64,000 nt of DNA. It comes from an uncultured Gammaproteobacteria bacterium (GTDB lineage Bacteria > Pseudomonadota > Gammaproteobacteria > Pseudomonadales > Pseudohongiellaceae). Both the position numbers and the translations under genes were made by a program. The notes under the pieces were generated by a model. The model worked only from the letters and a program-made list of their open reading frames with translations, ran no database searches and was not told where the DNA came from. The DNA lies in the NCBI GenBank assembly GCA_937898685.1, contig CALEJT010000048.1, forward strand, positions 35,328 through 99,327, given 5' to 3'. Position 1 is the stretch's first letter, and each line of letters starts with the position of its first letter. Positions 17,764 through 30,998 of the stretch are shown here, piece after piece.

Positions 17764-19263
17764 ATGTCCTTTGCCTCCCTCAGCGCCCTCGCTCTCTATT
17801 TCCTCACCATGCTCGGCATCGGCCTTTACGACTCACGTCGTAACGGTGCCAGCAACTCGGCCTATCTGCTCGGTGGCCGCCAACTCGGTCCCACCGTAAC
17901 GGCGCTTTCGGCAGGTGCCTCAGACATGAGCGCCTGGCTCCTGATGGGCTTGCCGGGCGCAGTGGTGGTCAGTGGCATCAGCAGTATCTGGATCGCCATC
18001 GGTCTCTTGATCGGTGCCTGGTTCAACTATCTCTTGCTCGCGCCGCGCCTGCGCCTGTACACCGAGCTGTGCAACGACGCGCTGACCTTGCCCGACTATC
18101 TCGCGCGGCGCTTCGCCGAACCGCGTCCTCTGTTGCGACTCACGGCCTCGCTCGTGATCGTCGTGTTCTTCACGCTCTATACCTCGTCGGGCCTGGTGGC
18201 AGGTGGCGTGCTGTTCGAAAACTCGTTTGGGCTCCCCTATCAGTTGGGGCTCTGGCTCACCTTTGGCGTGGTGGTCTGCTATACCATGCTCGGCGGTTTT
18301 CAGGCTGTGTGTCATACCGACGTGGTGCAGGGTTGTCTGATGCTGGCAGCCCTCCTCCTCGTACCGCTCGTCGCCTGGCTGCAGTTGGAAGACTCGGATG
18401 GCATTTCCACCATCCTGCTCGAAACCAATCCCACGTACTTCAATTGGTTCGAGGGCATCGGTGCGCTGGCAGTGTTGTCGAGTCTGGCGTGGGGGCTTGG
18501 CTACTTCGGACAGCCGCACATCGTGGTGCGCTTCATGGCGATCGATTCCCTGCGTGAACTTGGCGCAGCGCGCCGAATCGGCATGAGCTGGATGATTCTT
18601 ACGCTGCTCGGTGCCGTGCTCACCGGCATGGTGGGGCTGGCATGGATGCGTTTGCAGGGCCGACCGCTCGACGATCCCGAGACGATCTTTCTCATGTTGA
18701 CGCAGCTCTTGTTCAATCCCTTCATCGGCGGTGTGCTGCTGGCCGCGATTCTGGCAGCGATCATGAGTACCGTGTCCTCGCAATTGCTCGTGGCCTCGAG
18801 CTCGCTCAGCGAAGATTTCTATCGCGTGTTTTTCAATCGCGAGGCGGGTGAGAAAGAGGCCGTGCGCGTCAGTCGTCTTGCAGTGGCGCTGGTTGGACTC
18901 GTTGCCGTTCTACTCGCCTTGGATCCACGCAACAGCATTCTTGGCCTCGTCGCCAACGCCTGGGCGGGCTTCGGTGCTGCGTTCGGGCCGGTGTTGTTGG
19001 CGAGTCTCTACTGGCCGCGCATGAACTGGCAGGGCGCACTTGCCGGTATGATCGGTGGAGCGGGGGTGGTGATACTGTGGATCAGCCTGCCGCTCGGTCC
19101 CGACGGCAGCTCGCTCAGCAACGTACTCTACGAAATCATCCCCGGTGTGTGCGTGAGCACGCTGCTGATCGTGGTGGTGAGTCTGATGACGGGCGGCGCC
19201 GCCGACCCAGTACGCGAAGGCTTCGCACACTACGAGCAGCGCCTGCAGCGGGAAAACTTCTGA
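17764..19263 (+). CDS. putP: sodium/proline symporter PutP
   Basis: 499 residues, the standard PutP length, with about 13 hydrophobic segments. Family sequence is clear: SAYLLGGRQLGPTVTALSAGASDMSAWLLMGLPG, the sodium and proline site region of solute:sodium symporters (TM2), TLYTSSGLVAGG, GGFQAVCHTDVVQG and SSQLLVASSSLSEDFYR. It imports proline with Na+ at the inner membrane for nutrition or osmoprotection. No putA is nearby. Its stop abuts the stop of the convergent pgi with no spacer, so read-through is likely limited by convergence rather than by an intrinsic terminator. Confidence 0.95.
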   Translation: MSFASLSALALYFLTMLGIGLYDSRRNGASNSAYLLGGRQLGPTVTALSAGASDMSAWLLMGLPGAVVVSGISSIWIAIGLLIGAWFNYLLLAPRLRLYTELCNDALTLPDYLARRFAEPRPLLRLTASLVIVVFFTLYTSSGLVAGGVLFENSFGLPYQLGLWLTFGVVVCYTMLGGFQAVCHTDVVQGCLMLAALLLVPLVAWLQLEDSDGISTILLETNPTYFNWFEGIGALAVLSSLAWGLGYFGQPHIVVRFMAIDSLRELGAARRIGMSWMILTLLGAVLTGMVGLAWMRLQGRPLDDPETIFLMLTQLLFNPFIGGVLLAAILAAIMSTVSSQLLVASSSLSEDFYRVFFNREAGEKEAVRVSRLAVALVGLVAVLLALDPRNSILGLVANAWAGFGAAFGPVLLASLYWPRMNWQGALAGMIGGAGVVILWISLPLGPDGSSLSNVLYEIIPGVCVSTLLIVVVSLMTGGAADPVREGFAHYEQRLQRENF

Positions 19264-20901
<1,638 letters not shown>

Positions 20902-20974
20902 GGCTTACTCCATTAGGCGATGCGAGCCCGCAGTGTAACGTAAACGGGGTGGGGAAATGTCCAGCTCCAGGCGA

Positions 20975-21003
20975 TTGAACGGCGCGGCCGGGGTTGCTAG
21001 TAT
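20975..21003 (+). promoter_or_regulatory. sigma-70-type promoter of tRNA-Thr
   Basis: TTGAAC (20975-20980), a 17-base spacer and TAGTAT (20998-21003). The predicted start is about 35 bases upstream of the tRNA 5' end. Confidence 0.8.
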
Positions 21004-21043
21004 GCGCATCCTTTGAATGGCCCAGCCATTCAACCGCCTTTCA

Positions 21044-21119
<76 letters not shown>

Positions 21120-21612
21120 TCTCCAGAGTCCCCGGGGCACCGGGGATTCACTCAATCGGCCTTACCATTCATACGCTACGCAAAGCGTGGTCTCATCAAG
21201 TAGTTTCATCCTTTGCTGGCTCGTTCACGACGAAGCCGCTCCTGCATCGTGTGCCTCCAATGTTTTTTTCACTCGCAGTTGCATTGGGACTTTGGAGGTC
21301 CGAGTGAATCGACGCCACCACTCCGCATCTGCCCAACGTTTCGTGGGTTTCAGGGAAGTACGGCGTCGCTCCCAAGCACCAAGGTACCTCCGAACTCGCC
21401 ATTGACGGAGTAGGTATAGGTGCCAGCTTCGAACCATGGAAGTCGACTCGGAACGTTTCGTCGAAGGACTCCACACTGTCTAAAGGATGGGCTGTGCATC
21501 TTCATCATCTGTGTCCTGCTCCGCGTAGTAGACGGCCATCGATAACGAGTTGCTAACATCCGCCCCGCTCGCCTGAGGCGAGTCGCTATTGCACTACCAA
21601 GAGGAATATCGA
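21120..21612. other. gene-poor stretch between tRNA-Thr and the RTX-type gene
   Basis: A GC hairpin CCCCGG/CCGGGG lies just after the tRNA at about 21127-21147 without a T run. A possible decayed coding fragment is annotated separately. No tRNA 3'-end repeat marking an integration site was seen downstream. The RTX gene ribosome site AGAGGAAT is at 21599-21606. Confidence 0.4.
21350..21476 (-). pseudogene. possible decayed C-terminal fragment of a secreted protein
   Basis: On the minus strand, VESFDETFRVDF in one frame continues as EAGTYTYSVNGEFGGTLVL in the next frame and ends at a stop at 21350. The two pieces read as one beta-rich (Ig-like) segment interrupted by a frameshift around 21432-21437. 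No start or upstream homologous part was recognised. This is a weak, pattern-based call. Confidence 0.25.
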
Positions 21613-22545
21613 ATGTCATACATTCCGCGACCTGACGGCTACGACGACCTGCCGGGGTGGACCCAGAACAGCATCAGCCGCCAGTTGGATCGCTACGAAC
21701 CCACCGACTACGGCTGGAGCGACCTTGCTGGCGGTGGCTCCATCATCGACTTCGTCGCCGCGAACGACACCGTCCTTCAACTCGTTCTGCGGTGGACCAA
21801 CGAGGATCCGATTGCGGTCGGCGACGAGCGCTTTGGCTTCATCCTGAACGGTGGGGACCACCAAAGCGCTCTCGTCATCGAGGGTCTGCCCGAAGCCACC
21901 AATCCGGGCGCTTACTTGCAGGAGCGCATCGACAAGCTCATCGACATGAGTGTCCCTGGCGCTGAGGATGTCCATCGGTCGCTGAGCCTGATTGCCGGGA
22001 AGCTCTGGAATTCGAGCACTGCCATCCGAACCGTCGGCGTCATCTCCGAAGCAGAAGTGACGCTGACGAAAACCAGTGACGCCGACGCCGTGCTCGTCCT
22101 CAACCTCAATGAGGCGGGCGGCGTGGTAACGGAGGGCTTCAATGAGATCGTCGTGGTCGGCGGCGGAGAGGTGAGGGCGAAAGCGGAGGAGGGTGTGGGC
22201 GTACGCATCTCTGCCGACTCGCGCGATCAAGTGCTGATCGGCACCGATGGCGATGATGTGCTCTTGAGCGCCGGCGGCAAGGACGTCTTTACCGGCGGCG
22301 CTGGCAACGATCAGTTCGCATTCGCTGCCGACTTTGGCCATGAACTCACCATCACCGACTTCGGTGCCGGGGATATGCTGCTCGTTGCTATGGACGGCGT
22401 GGACGACGTCGAACAGTTGAAGGCTCGCATTTCGAGCATCGATGTATCTGACGATCTCGTCATCCGGTTTGACACTGGCGCTGTGCTGACCCTGATCGGC
22501 GTGGCTCTGGACGACCTCACTGCTGACATGGTCATCTTTATCTGA
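21613..22545 (+). CDS. RTX-type calcium-binding protein, probably type I secreted
   Basis: 310 residues from the ATG preceded by AGAGGAAT. The first 200 residues contain no recognised domain. Residues 210-236 hold degenerate RTX nonapeptides (LIGTDGDDVLLSAGG, DVFTGGAGNDQFAF), followed by the LTITDFGAGD-like block that normally ends hemolysin-type calcium-binding proteins. The C-terminal 50 residues are acidic and hydrophobic, as in uncleaved type I secretion signals. No Sec signal peptide is present. Such proteins fold on Ca2+ outside the cell. No HlyB/HlyD/TolC genes lie nearby, so the exporter is elsewhere. Role unknown. Confidence 0.75.
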   Translation: MSYIPRPDGYDDLPGWTQNSISRQLDRYEPTDYGWSDLAGGGSIIDFVAANDTVLQLVLRWTNEDPIAVGDERFGFILNGGDHQSALVIEGLPEATNPGAYLQERIDKLIDMSVPGAEDVHRSLSLIAGKLWNSSTAIRTVGVISEAEVTLTKTSDADAVLVLNLNEAGGVVTEGFNEIVVVGGGEVRAKAEEGVGVRISADSRDQVLIGTDGDDVLLSAGGKDVFTGGAGNDQFAFAADFGHELTITDFGAGDMLLVAMDGVDDVEQLKARISSIDVSDDLVIRFDTGAVLTLIGVALDDLTADMVIFI

Positions 22546-22553
22546 TCCTCTCG

Positions 22554-22575
22554 AGCGCGCCCGTCGCGGCGCGCT
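22554..22575 (+). terminator. GC hairpin after the RTX-type gene
   Basis: Perfect 8-bp stem AGCGCGCC/GGCGCGCT with a six-base loop, nine bases after the stop. There is no T run, so termination strength is doubtful. It lies between convergent genes. Confidence 0.4.
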
Positions 22576-22629
22576 ACCCCACCCCTCATCACGCCAATCG
22601 TCTCACCACCCTGCTGATTAGTTGCTCAC

Positions 22630-23142
22630 TCAATCATCGTGCAACTTCTCCGGCGTCACCTCGGCCTTGTCCTTCTCGGCCACTTTGCGACGTTGGAACA
22701 CGGTATCCATGTAGCGCCGATCTTCTGGTGTCAGGCTTTTCTCGACGGCATAGAAGATTTCCTGCTCTTCCTCGTCGATGTGATGAAAATATTCCTTCTT
22801 CAATTTCCTGAACTTGCTGAGCCAGGCACCGGAGCTCATGTCGGTGGCGGCAAGGTCATTCAATAGATCATCGAGTTCCTTGTGTTCGGCTACGGCGTGG
22901 CGGCCTTCTTCGGTGATTTCAGGCTTGCGTAGCACTGTCGACCACAGCGCCTGTTCTTCTGCGGCAGCGTGTCCTTTCAGCTCGAAGGTCAATTCTTCGA
23001 AAAGACGTTCGCGGTCCTTGCTCGCGCCATGCGTTTGCTCGAGCTGACCAATGAGGGCGCGATGTTTGTCGTGATCTTCGATCAGCGTGCCGAAGATGGT
23101 GGGGTCGCCGCGGAACTTGGTGGCGGGGAGTTTGGCGTTCAT
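22630..23142 (-). CDS. hemerythrin HHE-domain protein
   Basis: 170 residues. The HHE cation-binding pattern is visible: LIEDHDKHRAL, KGHAAAEEQALW, VAEHKELDDLL and YFHHIDEEEQEIF, giving the His/Glu ligands of a four-helix di-iron bundle. Bacterial stand-alone members bind O2 or NO or sense oxidative stress. The C-terminal tail is lysine-rich. It is divergent from the membrane-protein operon that carries a sigma-54-like promoter, but no matching site was found on its own side. Confidence 0.88.
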   Translation of the reverse strand: MNAKLPATKFRGDPTIFGTLIEDHDKHRALIGQLEQTHGASKDRERLFEELTFELKGHAAAEEQALWSTVLRKPEITEEGRHAVAEHKELDDLLNDLAATDMSSGAWLSKFRKLKKEYFHHIDEEEQEIFYAVEKSLTPEDRRYMDTVFQRRKVAEKDKAEVTPEKLHDD

Positions 23143-23539
23143 GGCGTTCCGTGCTCCTGCTCTTGATCAATGATGGGAGTACAGAGTTAGCACGGCTAAA
23201 ACTGCACGGTAAAGCTCGCGATTGGCAAAGTGATAACTGCGTTGAAATAACGCCGCGCTTGAGAAGGCAGTCCGTAATCTTTACGTGTCACCTCGGCAAG
23301 TTTTGCAGGGCTAAACGAGGAAAGTGCCTATTTTTTCGCTATTCCGCGCATTTTCATCGCTCGATGAGTGGCACGTGCCTTGCAGTCAGCACTGTTGAGT
23401 TACCTGAAAGAAACTCTTGCATGGCGGCGTCGATCGGTAGGGAAACTCAAGCTGCGCAGTGGTAATACCGACAAAAAGAAGTTGCGCTGCTTCGACGCGT
23501 CATGTTGCAAGCTCAACCGTTGCTCAGAGAGGAGGCAAC
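23143..23539. other. intergenic region between hemerythrin and membrane-protein genes
   Basis: About 400 bases without a gene. It contains a sigma-54-type site (separate entry) 156 bases before the membrane-protein start, and a T-rich patch upstream of it (about 23331-23337). A strong ribosome site AGGAGGC lies just before 23540. Nothing else was recognised. Confidence 0.6.
23369..23384 (+). promoter_or_regulatory. sigma-54 (RpoN) promoter candidate
   Basis: TGGCACG-TGCC-TTGCA is an exact match to the -24/-12 consensus TGGCACG-N4-TTGCW with GG-N10-GC spacing. It precedes the membrane-protein/tiny-peptide operon; the implied leader is about 145 bases. Confidence 0.75.
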
Positions 23540-24577
23540 ATGGAAACAACAGAACGTACGGTCGTGTACGCCAGCACAGCTGCTGGCAGCCTCAGCGGCA
23601 GTGCTGTGTCGTGGGCTGCGATATTCGCAGGCGCGGTGGCAGCTTCGGCCTTGGCCTTGATTCTTTTCGTACTTGGTACGGGACTAGGTTTGACTTCGGT
23701 ATCGCCCTGGGCACGTGAAGGCCTCGAGGCGGAAACCTTCGGCATGGTGGCCATCGCGTGGATCGTGTTCACGTCGATCGCTTCTTCTGCTCTCGGTGGG
23801 TATCTCGCGGGACGTCTGCGGGTGAAGTGGACCGATGTCGCGTTGGATGAAGTTTATTTTCGCGATACCGCGCACGGCTTTCTGTCGTGGGCATTGGCGG
23901 CACTTCTCACTGCAACGGTGACCGCCAGCGCCATGACCGCTCTCGTAAGTGGTGGCGCTCGCGCCGGTGCGGCAGTGGCAGGTGGTATCGGCGACGCGGT
24001 AGGTGGAGCAGTGAGTGGAGCAGCGGCGGTCGCTTCCACGGCGGACGAAGGTGGCACGCTCGACTACTACGTCGACAAGCTGTTCCGCCGCGATCAGGCC
24101 GCCGCGCCGCAACCCGCGCCAGCGACGCCTGTGGCACCGACCCCGCCACAAGGTCAGCAGGATGCAGCACAGGCTGGTGCCGACGGTGCGCCGGCGACAC
24201 CACAGGCTCCTGCTCCGACTCCCGCGCTTGCAGCTGCGGCTGAACAACCAGCGATGCCCGCTTTGGATGAAGTCTCCCGCGTAGTCAGTCGTGCCTATCG
24301 CGAAGGCGAATTGGCGCAGGAAGATCTCACCTATCTCGCTCGTCTCGTTGCGCGTCATACCGGCATCAGTCAACAGGATGCGGAGACACGTGTAAGGCAG
24401 GCCTACGACCAGCTCGGTGCGGAGCTGCGGGAAATGGAACAGAGCGCCCGCGAAGCGGCGGACACGGCACGTGCTGTATCCGTGCAGGTGTCGCTGTGGA
24501 GCTTCGTTGCGCTATTGGCCGGCGCCTTTGCGGGCAGTCTTGCTGCCACCTGGGGCGGTCGTCAACGCGACCTTTGA
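23540..24577 (+). CDS. multi-pass membrane protein with Ala/Pro-rich linker and helical C-terminal domain
   Basis: 345 residues from the ATG after AGGAGGC. Three hydrophobic segments (about 22-52, 66-92, 112-140), a Gly/Ala-rich stretch, a Pro/Ala/Gln-rich flexible linker (about 185-245), a charged helical region (DEVSRVVSRAYREGELAQEDL... QAYDQLGAELREMEQ) and a last hydrophobic helix (about 318-340) are visible. It resembles stress-associated membrane proteins that databases sometimes label PhnA-like, without the zinc-ribbon PhnA domain. A molecular role is not known. An exact sigma-54-type promoter lies upstream and a 23-codon hydrophobic peptide gene follows at 18 bases, so regulated envelope stress is a reasonable inference. 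Confidence 0.75.
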   Translation: METTERTVVYASTAAGSLSGSAVSWAAIFAGAVAASALALILFVLGTGLGLTSVSPWAREGLEAETFGMVAIAWIVFTSIASSALGGYLAGRLRVKWTDVALDEVYFRDTAHGFLSWALAALLTATVTASAMTALVSGGARAGAAVAGGIGDAVGGAVSGAAAVASTADEGGTLDYYVDKLFRRDQAAAPQPAPATPVAPTPPQGQQDAAQAGADGAPATPQAPAPTPALAAAAEQPAMPALDEVSRVVSRAYREGELAQEDLTYLARLVARHTGISQQDAETRVRQAYDQLGAELREMEQSAREAADTARAVSVQVSLWSFVALLAGAFAGSLAATWGGRQRDL

Positions 24578-24595
24578 TAACGACGGGAGGACGAT

Positions 24596-24667
24596 ATGCG
24601 CTCGATCTTGCTATGGATGCTGGGTGTGCCGATTCCGGTGATCATTCTGATCGCGTTGATGACCTGA
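24596..24667 (+). CDS. 23-residue hydrophobic membrane peptide
   Basis: A very short frame, MRSILLWMLGVPIPVIILIALMT, preceded by GGGAGG at six bases. It begins 18 bases after the membrane-protein stop and ends one base before the convergent amidohydrolase stop. The sequence is a single transmembrane helix with a VPIP kink. Tiny peptides of the pattern MRxILLWLLGVPIPIIILI recur beside stress-membrane genes in many Proteobacteria, which argues that it is real rather than chance. Function unknown. Confidence 0.7.
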   Translation: MRSILLWMLGVPIPVIILIALMT

Positions 24668-26179
24668 TCATCGCGGCAACACCAAGGGGCCGGATTCGAG
24701 GATCTTGCCCCACACGCGCTGACTGATGGCTTCGGCTTCTGCAACCAGCGCGGCTTCGTCGATGGTGAGAATGCGGCGATCCCGCATGAGGAACTCACCG
24801 TCGACCATCGTCGACTCCACGTCGGCGCCATGACCGTTGTGCACCCAGGTGGAGAGAATCCTGCCGCCTGGCGTGAGATGCGGTTTGCGCGCGTCGATCA
24901 CGATCAGATCGGCTTTCTTGCCCACTTCGAGCGAGCCGATCGCATCCACCTGGTTCACCGCCATCGCACCACCCGTCGCTGCATCCTGCAGCACCTGCTC
25001 GGGTTGCGGTACGAGTCCCGGAATTTCATCGTCGCCACGCTCGATGCGTTCGAGCAGCAGCGCCGTGCGCATCACGGTGAGGACATCGTTGTCGTTGTTG
25101 TCGGTGCCGAGTGCGATGCGTGCTCCTGCCGCACGTAATTTTGCGATCGGCGGACTCACACCACGATTTGCTGCCATCGCAGCTTGATGCGTCACCATCG
25201 CCTTGCTTTTGCCGAGCAGAGCGATTTCGTTGTCACTCATGTAACGACAGTGGGCGGCGAAGAGGCGTGGTCCGAGGAAGTCGTGCGCCGCCAGAAATTC
25301 GGTGGGACGCATGCCGTGGTAGCGCTGCATGAATTCCACCTCGGGCCGGCTTTGATTGAGGTGGATGGTGTAGTTGAGGTCGTATTTCTCCGCAAACTCG
25401 CGGACGGCCGCGAGTCCTTCAGGGGAAATGTCCTCCGCCAAGGCCGCAGCCGGGAACACACTGATGCGTCCACCTTGCTTGCCATGCCACTTCTCATGGA
25501 GCTCGTGAATGCGCTGCATGCCCTCTTCACGTAATTCAGCGGAGAACACTGGCGGCTGGCTGGCAGCGAGCTTGGGCGGCGACATGGGGCCGCTGCCATT
25601 GGCACGATCGCGGAAGGATTCGGCGAAGACCCAGCGCACACCGGTTTTCGCAAGTTCGCCAGCATAGGGCGCAATGCCGCCGGCATTCTGAACCACGGTA
25701 GTCACACCACCGCGGATCGATTCGAGCGCGCCGATCACCGCCATCAAGGCGTTCTCTTCGTCCGAAATGAGTGAGCGCGGAGAAACCGGCAGCTGGTAAC
25801 TGTTGGGGAAACCGAAGTCTTCGTTGAAGCCGCGTTCGAGGGTGGCGGTGAGATGGGCGTGGCAGTTGATCAAGCCGGGTAGGAGCGCCTTGCCGCGACC
25901 GTCGTAGGTCTGTGCGTTGGGAAACATGGCGAGCACTGCGTCGGTGGGGCCGATCGCGGCGATGCGGCCGTCCTGCACGGCGAGGGCGACATCGCGCAAC
26001 TCGGTCCAGTTGGCGTCATTGGTGACGACGGTCGTGTGTGTGAACACCAGCGCCGGCGCAGCTGCGGCGGCATGCGTCCAACGCGGTGCCAGCATGAGAC
26101 CACAGGCGGAGCCGGCACCGAACAGCAGGCGTCGACGGCTCAAGCAAAAAGGAGACGGGTTGCGCGATGTAATGTCCAT
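24668..26179 (-). CDS. Tat-exported amidohydrolase
   Basis: 503 residues. A twin-arginine signal (LSRRRLLFGAGSACGLMLA) indicates folded export to the periplasm. The amidohydrolase fold follows: GKALLPGLINCHAHLTATLERG (metal-binding HxH), a central FAAHCRYMSDNEIALLGK with metal His, GVTHQAAMAANRG-like and RIALGTDNNDNDVL (metal Asp), and the composite beta sandwich GSLEVGKKADLIVIDARKPH. It belongs with cytosine deaminase/chlorohydrolase-like (ATZ/TRZ) amidohydrolases that deaminate or dechlorinate ring compounds. The substrate is unknown. The start has an ideal AGGAGGT. Confidence 0.88.
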   Translation of the reverse strand: MDITSRNPSPFCLSRRRLLFGAGSACGLMLAPRWTHAAAAAPALVFTHTTVVTNDANWTELRDVALAVQDGRIAAIGPTDAVLAMFPNAQTYDGRGKALLPGLINCHAHLTATLERGFNEDFGFPNSYQLPVSPRSLISDEENALMAVIGALESIRGGVTTVVQNAGGIAPYAGELAKTGVRWVFAESFRDRANGSGPMSPPKLAASQPPVFSAELREEGMQRIHELHEKWHGKQGGRISVFPAAALAEDISPEGLAAVREFAEKYDLNYTIHLNQSRPEVEFMQRYHGMRPTEFLAAHDFLGPRLFAAHCRYMSDNEIALLGKSKAMVTHQAAMAANRGVSPPIAKLRAAGARIALGTDNNDNDVLTVMRTALLLERIERGDDEIPGLVPQPEQVLQDAATGGAMAVNQVDAIGSLEVGKKADLIVIDARKPHLTPGGRILSTWVHNGHGADVESTMVDGEFLMRDRRILTIDEAALVAEAEAISQRVWGKILESGPLVLPR

Positions 26180-26410
26180 ACGACCTCCTGAGCAAGCGGT
26201 GCACTTTGTCAGCGAAGGTCAGCAACAAACATGCCACGCGCAGAAAGGTTCCGCTGCGATCATTCCTCGGCAGGCAAGCGTTTTCGACTCGGAAATTACC
26301 GAGTGAAATTGCCGCAAGATGTAAGTTGATCAATCAGTCGCGAACCTGGCATGCGATGAGCCTGCGCCATGCTGGCGCAGGTGCACTATCGGGAATCGCA
26401 GGGTTGCTCG

Positions 26411-27367
26411 TCAGTCGTCGAAGTCGGGCTGTCGGGTGGGGTCGGTCACGATGATGAAGTCACCGAGGTCCTGCATGGAATTGCGGTGAAACGAGGGGAA
26501 TCGTTCATCGGGCAGAATGGTGATCACCAGCGTGGAGGTGCCGGGGCGATAGCGTTCCAGGTGTTCCGGGATGCCCAGACGCTGCGCGCTGTGGAAGCTG
26601 CCGCTGATGTGCAGCACGCGAGCATCGGGATCACGATCCAGTGCCGAGGCGATGGAGTAGGCCATGCCTGCATCCCACAGCGACTGCGCCTGCAGGGCAA
26701 ATTCGGCGCCCGCGCCTTCCATACCTTCGGCCGAACGTGCGTATTCACGACTGCTCTGCATCATGCGCTCGAACTTCGCCGCATAGGCGGGAGAAGCTTC
26801 GGCGTAGGGCAGGGGCGGGAGGAACTGCTTGGCGGAATCGGGCAGGGCCTCGAGCGCGACGGCGCCCTGACGGCTGACCAGGTTCACGTAACGTCGCGGC
26901 GGATTGGCCGCGATCACCGGGATCTGGTGTTCGCGTGCCATTTCTATCAGCGGGCTGTAGGCCTCGGGATAGCGCTCCCAGGCCCGGGCATCGCTGATCA
27001 GGTGTTCTTCGGTGATGTAGCCGGCCAGATATTCGTCGAGCACGTTCTGCACGTCGCTTTCGAACATCTCGAGCGACAGGACCAGGTCGGAATCCAGTGT
27101 GTCGCGCAGGATCGAGTATTCGAGGTGATGGGCGACCGGATCGGTGTGCAACTCACCGAGGAAGACCACCGAGACGCGCTTGGTAGCGGCGATCAGGTCC
27201 TGCCAGTTGGCCCGCCGACCGTCCGCGTAGTACATGCGGTAGTTGACGGAGGTGATCGGCAACAACTTGCCTTCGATGACGATGGTGTTGACGTCATCGC
27301 TTTCTGGATCGCTGCACGCGGCCAACAGCATCAGCGCGAAACAGCAGCACAGGGAAAGAATCTTCAT
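26411..27367 (-). CDS. ChaN-family (haem-binding) lipoprotein
   Basis: 318 residues from the ATG giving a lipoprotein signal (LCCCFALMLLAACSD); a much longer upstream frame is not credible. The ChaN/DUF399 core is visible: SVVFLGELHTDPVAHHLE near the start, VLSLEMFESDVQ, HQIPVIAANPPRRYVN, ARSAEGMEGAG and VLHISGSFHSAQRLGIPEHL. Characterised homologues (Campylobacter ChaN) bind haem and aid iron acquisition at the outer membrane. It is anchored in the envelope by inference. No haem receptor adjoins it, but several TonB receptors occur in the window. Confidence 0.85.
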   Translation of the reverse strand: MKILSLCCCFALMLLAACSDPESDDVNTIVIEGKLLPITSVNYRMYYADGRRANWQDLIAATKRVSVVFLGELHTDPVAHHLEYSILRDTLDSDLVLSLEMFESDVQNVLDEYLAGYITEEHLISDARAWERYPEAYSPLIEMAREHQIPVIAANPPRRYVNLVSRQGAVALEALPDSAKQFLPPLPYAEASPAYAAKFERMMQSSREYARSAEGMEGAGAEFALQAQSLWDAGMAYSIASALDRDPDARVLHISGSFHSAQRLGIPEHLERYRPGTSTLVITILPDERFPSFHRNSMQDLGDFIIVTDPTRQPDFDD

Positions 27368-27582
27368 ACCGAAAACACTTCGGGGCAGCAGGGCTTGCCG
27401 CATTCTAACGAGCGTTGCGTGCGATGAGTATCGTTCGATGCGTGTGAGAGCCTGCCCGTGACCCCGGTCAAGGAAGAGACGGGTAAATGTTCTATGCCGA
27501 TCTGTAAGTATTACGCGGAAATTGCGCCGCGCGTTTTGGCAAAAAAGGGCAAAGTCCTTGTGTGACGCGAGCTTGCGTGCAC

Positions 27583-27598
27583 TGGCATCCAAGTTGCT
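27583..27598 (+). promoter_or_regulatory. sigma-54 (RpoN) promoter candidate
   Basis: TGGCATC-CAAG-TTGCT matches the -24/-12 consensus with GG-N10-GC spacing. It lies 68 bases upstream of the KGG-protein start. Confidence 0.65.
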
Positions 27599-27665
27599 CT
27601 TGTCCTTGTACCGTTGCCAGCAGGCGCGGGTAACCCAGCTCTTAACACCTAACGGAGGTATCGTT

Positions 27666-27902
27666 ATGGCAGACCAACCGTCCCGACGTGGCTTTGCCGC
27701 AATGGATGCGCAGAAGCAAAGGGAAATCGCCGCCAAAGGCGGCAGAGAAGCTCACCGCCAGGGTTCAGCTCACGAGTTCACCTCGGAAGAAGCACGTCTG
27801 GCAGGCGAGAAAGGTGGCAGAGCCGCGCATGCTCGTGGCACCGCTCATCGATTCACTTCGGAAGAAGCCCGCGAGGCTGGCCGCAAAGGCGGACGCAGCT
27901 GA
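27666..27902 (+). CDS. KGG-repeat (con-10/GsiB-like) stress-induced protein
   Basis: 78 residues from the ATG after GGAGGT. It is hydrophilic, with GFAAMDAQKQREIAAKGG followed by two units of the form HEFTSEEARLAGEKGG / HRFTSEEAREAGRKGG, the KGG motif of conidiation-10 and GsiB-like proteins. Such proteins are unfolded, abundant hydrophilins made under starvation, desiccation or ethanol stress. A sigma-54-type site lies upstream and a strong terminator follows, so it forms a monocistronic unit. Confidence 0.92.
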   Translation: MADQPSRRGFAAMDAQKQREIAAKGGREAHRQGSAHEFTSEEARLAGEKGGRAAHARGTAHRFTSEEAREAGRKGGRS

Positions 27903-27918
27903 GATCGTGAGACCCGAG

Positions 27919-27950
27919 AGCCCCGGCCCTCGGGCCGGGGCTTTTTTTTT
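27919..27950 (+). terminator. strong Rho-independent terminator of the KGG gene
   Basis: Stem AGCCCCGGCC / GGCCGGGGCT with a CTCG loop, followed by nine T residues. Confidence 0.97.
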
Positions 27951-28068
27951 GCGGAAAGGAAATTCGCAGAAGCGACCGATTGCCGGTCGAAGATTCGAAG
28001 GTCCCGGCCGCCAGCGGGGTCCTTGCGAACCCCGCCAGCAGCGGGCAGGAGACTCGGTGACTCACATC

Positions 28069-30966
<2,898 letters not shown>

Positions 30967-30998
30967 GGTTACTCCGCAAAGACGCTCGTTGCTGTGGC

